A stretch of DNA of 64,000 nt from assembly GCA_947579665.1 (NCBI GenBank), contig OX388343.1, positions 92,856,254 to 92,920,253 of the forward strand, written 5' to 3'. How positions within the stretch are numbered: position 1 is the stretch's first letter; the number at the start of each line of letters is the position of its first letter. The stretch is from Sympetrum striolatum (Eukaryota; Arthropoda; Insecta; Odonata; Libellulidae). Positions 61,094 to 64,000 of the stretch are shown here, in pieces. The notes under the pieces were generated by a model. The model saw only the letters and a program-made list of their open reading frames with translations. It did not search any database and was not told where the DNA came from. The position numbers and the translations under genes were made by a program.

Positions 61094-62110
61094 TCGTCCC
61101 TGTATGTGGGTATTCGTGTATCAATATATTCTTGGGTCAAATCAAATAACTCCAACTAAACTCGAGAGTTTAAGGATATTAAAAATTAACTAAAAATAGA
61201 ATTCAGGGAAAACCTGTTAGTTTTTAAGATCTTCCATCTTCTCCTCTCAGTTACGTTTTTTTTAATTCTATGATTTTACGTTCAGCTCTTTCCGGTTAAT
61301 TTCCATCACTGCCACGATTAAAGATGATGTAAACACTCTAAAAAATAAAAACATAAAGAGAAAATGAAGGAAAAAAGGAATGAATATGTGTAAAGAGTAC
61401 TTTAAAATCATAGCTTGAAAATAATACATAATTATAAGTCATTTGATTTTGAAAAGATTCGTCAAAAAATCATTTACAGAAAAGATGATTTTACTTTGTA
61501 AAATAGTTTAAGTTCCTTTTAAAAAGTCTGAGGAGACTTAGTGGCCTTGATGTTGGAGAGCAGCTTATCGTAGCCTATGCTGACACACTATGGATGGAGC
61601 TTCTTCTGGAATTTCAGAATTATAACAGTTACTTCGAATTATAGAATTTTCCGCTAGATTTCCCGGAATTCGCTGAGTGATTATTTTTCCGCCAATTGAG
61701 CGCAAATTCCTTTGGATCTGGCGGAGAAATATCCTATTGGCCGAAATGCGACAGTTCCCATAAGGGAATAAGGCAGTGTAGCTCACTACTTTAGTCGCAT
61801 TATGTAATCGTCAGACCGTGCATTCACAACGATTCCTTTAACCTCCTTGAGTCAACCACAGAGACCTTTTCTCATTGGATTTTTGCGACAGTCCAACCGA
61901 GCAAAGCGAAAGGCCTACGCATGATCCGCAAACAGTATCATTTTTTGCGTGTGCCCTCGTGCGGAAACCTCCCAATTTTTTAAGCCACGTCAGGTGAGAT
62001 TTAAAAGCAAGAATAATTTACAAATGATGGAATTGAAGTTGAACTTAGCACATAAAAGTGCGGCTTGATATATAGTAGATATTTGAACAATAAAGCCCCC
62101 CCATCTACAG
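61094..62110. other. No recognised gene
   Basis: AT-rich sequence with a GC-richer patch at 61650-61980. The minus-strand frame at 61786-61565 shows no family resemblance. Confidence 0.3.
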
Positions 62111-62114
62111 AAGT

Positions 62115-62190
62115 GTGAAGAACGTGATTCGTTTTTCAGTGGATAGAAAGTGGGAGACCTGGGTTCGAGTCCCGGCCAAGTCACCATTTT
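62115..62190 (+). repeat. tRNA-derived SINE fragment
   Basis: A perfect B box GGTTCGAGTCC lies at 62162-62172, followed by CGGCCAAGTCACC and a T run, the typical end of a tRNA-like SINE head. The 5' side lacks a complement to AAGTCACC, so this is not a functional tRNA. A worn A box may lie near 62138-62150. Confidence 0.55.
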
Positions 62191-63319
62191 TACCTAGGAA
62201 TTACTTTATTTCCATTACAAGGATTCTGTTGATAAACATGTCAGCTTTAACTACTCGAGTGATTTTCCTGAGCCCGAATATGAAAAAGGCACTATAGTCG
62301 TAGAAGGAAAGCTCGCTCAATTATCAAACGAATTTCCTCTGTAGTTCTCATTGCGAAGCCTTTTTAGCGGTTATGCTTCCTCAATCGCTATAATAGTGTA
62401 TTTGGACAGCCGATGGATAGTTGGTTCTACAGCGCTTCCACCAGTGAAGAACGTATTCGTCTCGAAGGCCGGTTGGTACCCTAACATTAGTTACCAGTAA
62501 GAGTAAGAACTAGTAGGGGGAGTGAGGCTTACTAGGGTCGATGAGGATTGAGGTATTTTACCCTTCCTTTCCTCACTTTCAACATTTACTAACAGAAAAC
62601 CTCATACAGAGGATTTGGTGAATGGGAAAGATGAATAATTAGGTAGTTTGATTGGAGAGGATTCTGCCAGAAACTTTCCTTGTGATGTGCAATATGTAAT
62701 TTACGTTTTATATCATTTCATATTATCACTGATCGTGGTGCACTGGATTCCTTTTTTCCCAAATAATTAGTTTAATGACACTTCGGCGCAAATAATTAAT
62801 TTCTCTATTCATCGATTAATTACCCCCTCCCGAAATGAGCTTGGATCCGCCATCGAGTGCAATATGGCAGTTTTATGAAACGCTTTCAAATAAATATCTA
62901 AATATAAATCGCAATACGCACTACACTTATACAAAACGTCTTGATTTGTCGAAATTGGTACTAGAAAGTTTCAATTTCCATTTAATACTAGTTAGAACGA
63001 GACACAAAATACATTGAACGAATTCAGATTTTAAAGAATAGTATAAACTATAAAAAATACAGATATTTCAACAATAATAGTGACAATAAAATGAGATAAG
63101 GTAAGAAAGAATGATCCACAGCAGGAAAAAAACTTGAAATGGAAATGGGAGCGTGATACATTATACAGAACAATGCGTGAGATTTATTCTAAAAAAACAC
63201 TTAACTTGGTAAATTAACACCGTAAGATATTAAAACCGCTTCCTTGTCTACTAAAAAGTCTATTTACAATATTCCGGATAGATAAGGAGAATCTTAAACG
63301 AGCGAGGCAGAATTGAATC
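62191..63319. other. Intergenic or intronic DNA with dispersed repeat copy 2
   Basis: It contains the second copy of the 58-base dispersed repeat at 62520-62577. Otherwise the sequence is AT-rich and I recognise nothing; the frame at 62835-63017 is short and lacks features. Confidence 0.35.
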
Positions 63320-63478
63320 ATGGGTGCGCATTTTAGCATTCGTTACCTGCGAACAAACAAAATCAACCAAGAGAATCTCCTGAGGGATTCCCAGAAGAAG
63401 CACTTTGCTGACAGACTAGATGCCATCACAATGGGTTTGGTTATAACTCACGTATCTTCAACTACGAGCTACAGTTAA
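63320..63478 (+). pseudogene. Possible fragment of a P-element/THAP9-type transposase
   Basis: A 52-codon frame includes FSIRYLRTNKINQENLL, which resembles the conserved LxTxxLNQDxLENxF motif in the C-terminal part of P-element and THAP9 transposases. After this the resemblance fades. The catalytic domain and the THAP domain are not seen. If correct, it is a short decayed remnant. The match rests on one motif. Confidence 0.25.
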
Positions 63479-64000
63479 GAAAGGGGAGGGAAAGCTAGGT
63501 TATCCTGTCATCGGCATCATTCTCATTTTGAGTTCTAACAGCTGTCAGAACGACCTGCCGCTTACATTTTACAACCAGAAATTCTTCTCCTCTTTGCTTT
63601 TTCTAGTATGGGATTCGAATATTCCTGTACGGTGGTGGTCGTAGAGTTTTCCGTATACTTGTTTCTTTATACTTCACCGGTAAGAAGCGGAATTATCTTC
63701 CAGTTGAATCGGGGATTTTTTAAAGTAATCTGAATCTGATGGAGTACATATTAGATAGCCAAGAGAAACATGAAACACCAATAGCTTCATTGGGCAAATT
63801 AATATCGTTGTTTTGATCTCTTGGTTGTCGTAATTGTAATTTGCTTATCACAGTAGCGTATCGAATCAATGAACAAAGCGACTCCTATGTAACGAGGCGA
63901 TTGTGAAGAGGAATACTTCGGCGATGCACCCGAACACTTTCTAGAATGTTCCAGTTGCAAAAATAAGAGTACAGGTGAATATTTACCTGGAAAATCCTGG
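63479..64000. other. Right edge of the window, nothing recognised
   Basis: This is mixed-composition sequence without a clear open frame or repeat. A continuing plus-strand intron is possible if the gene inferred from the 55.7 kb exon extends past the window. Confidence 0.3.

Noticed and set aside
62115..62190. Functional tRNA gene
   Set aside because: The B box is perfect, but no acceptor stem can be formed and the A box is unclear; a SINE fragment fits better.
1..64000. CRISPR array, bacterial operon or endogenous virus
   Set aside because: No regularly spaced direct repeats, no ribosome-binding-site-led gene runs and no viral structural or replication genes were seen; intron-split EMC3 and Brf2-like genes mark this as animal nuclear DNA.

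Overview
The window looks like nuclear DNA of an insect or closely related arthropod. It is AT-rich, its genes are split by short introns with GT-AG borders, and it carries tRNA-derived SINE pieces, a decayed non-LTR retrotransposon, and several small elements with TTAA-flanked (piggyBac-type) or mariner-type inverted repeats. There is no sign of bacterial, organellar or viral organisation and no CRISPR array. The sequence does not fix the species. The great length of gene-poor DNA suggests a large insect genome, but that is inference.

The left 7.7 kb holds two recognisable genes in tandem on the minus strand. The first, running off the left edge, encodes a TFIIB-family factor that best fits Brf2 (a TFIIIB subunit). 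Four exons (1490-1419, 1347-1192, 1119-919, 497-321) can be joined in frame. The second is a complete EMC3 gene (ER membrane protein complex subunit 3), with five exons from 7473 down to 5564 encoding 257 residues. Between them lies a degenerate jockey/CR1-like reverse transcriptase (about 2620-4190) with a tRNA-derived SINE inside it. Upstream of EMC3, at 7677, a good splice donor on the plus strand suggests a divergent transcript from a shared promoter.

From about 7.7 to 55.7 kb no conserved protein can be read. The stretch is mostly AT-rich, interrupted by GC-rich islands near 12.0, 24.1, 39.5 and 42.4 kb. Three of these islands (12, 24 and 42 kb) contain an ATG-initiated open segment ending at a plus-strand splice donor. 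At 53.8 kb a TATA box precedes a short exon-like segment ending in a strong donor. At 55725-55975 there is a convincing internal coding exon: proline-rich, 251 bp, bounded by a good acceptor and donor, and resembling the C-terminal proline-rich part of ZO-1/polychaetoid-type junction scaffolds. My working reading is one long plus-strand gene with several alternative first exons and very long introns, whose remaining exons mostly lie outside the window. The exon is well supported. The gene name and the wiring of the first exons are inference.

The rest is repeat remnants and structured DNA. This includes a chain of strong inverted repeats at 16.99-17.26 kb, TTAA-flanked elements at 22.43-22.97 and 59.43-60.04 kb, a likely third at 27.72-27.98 kb, a mariner-like fold-back at 38.31-38.38 kb, a microRNA-like hairpin at 52.73 kb, and dispersed repeats shared between 18.9 and 61.0 kb and between 59.2 and 62.5 kb. 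I found no clearly new biological system. The items most worth following are the Brf2-like gene, the alternative-promoter gene and the 17 kb hairpin chain.
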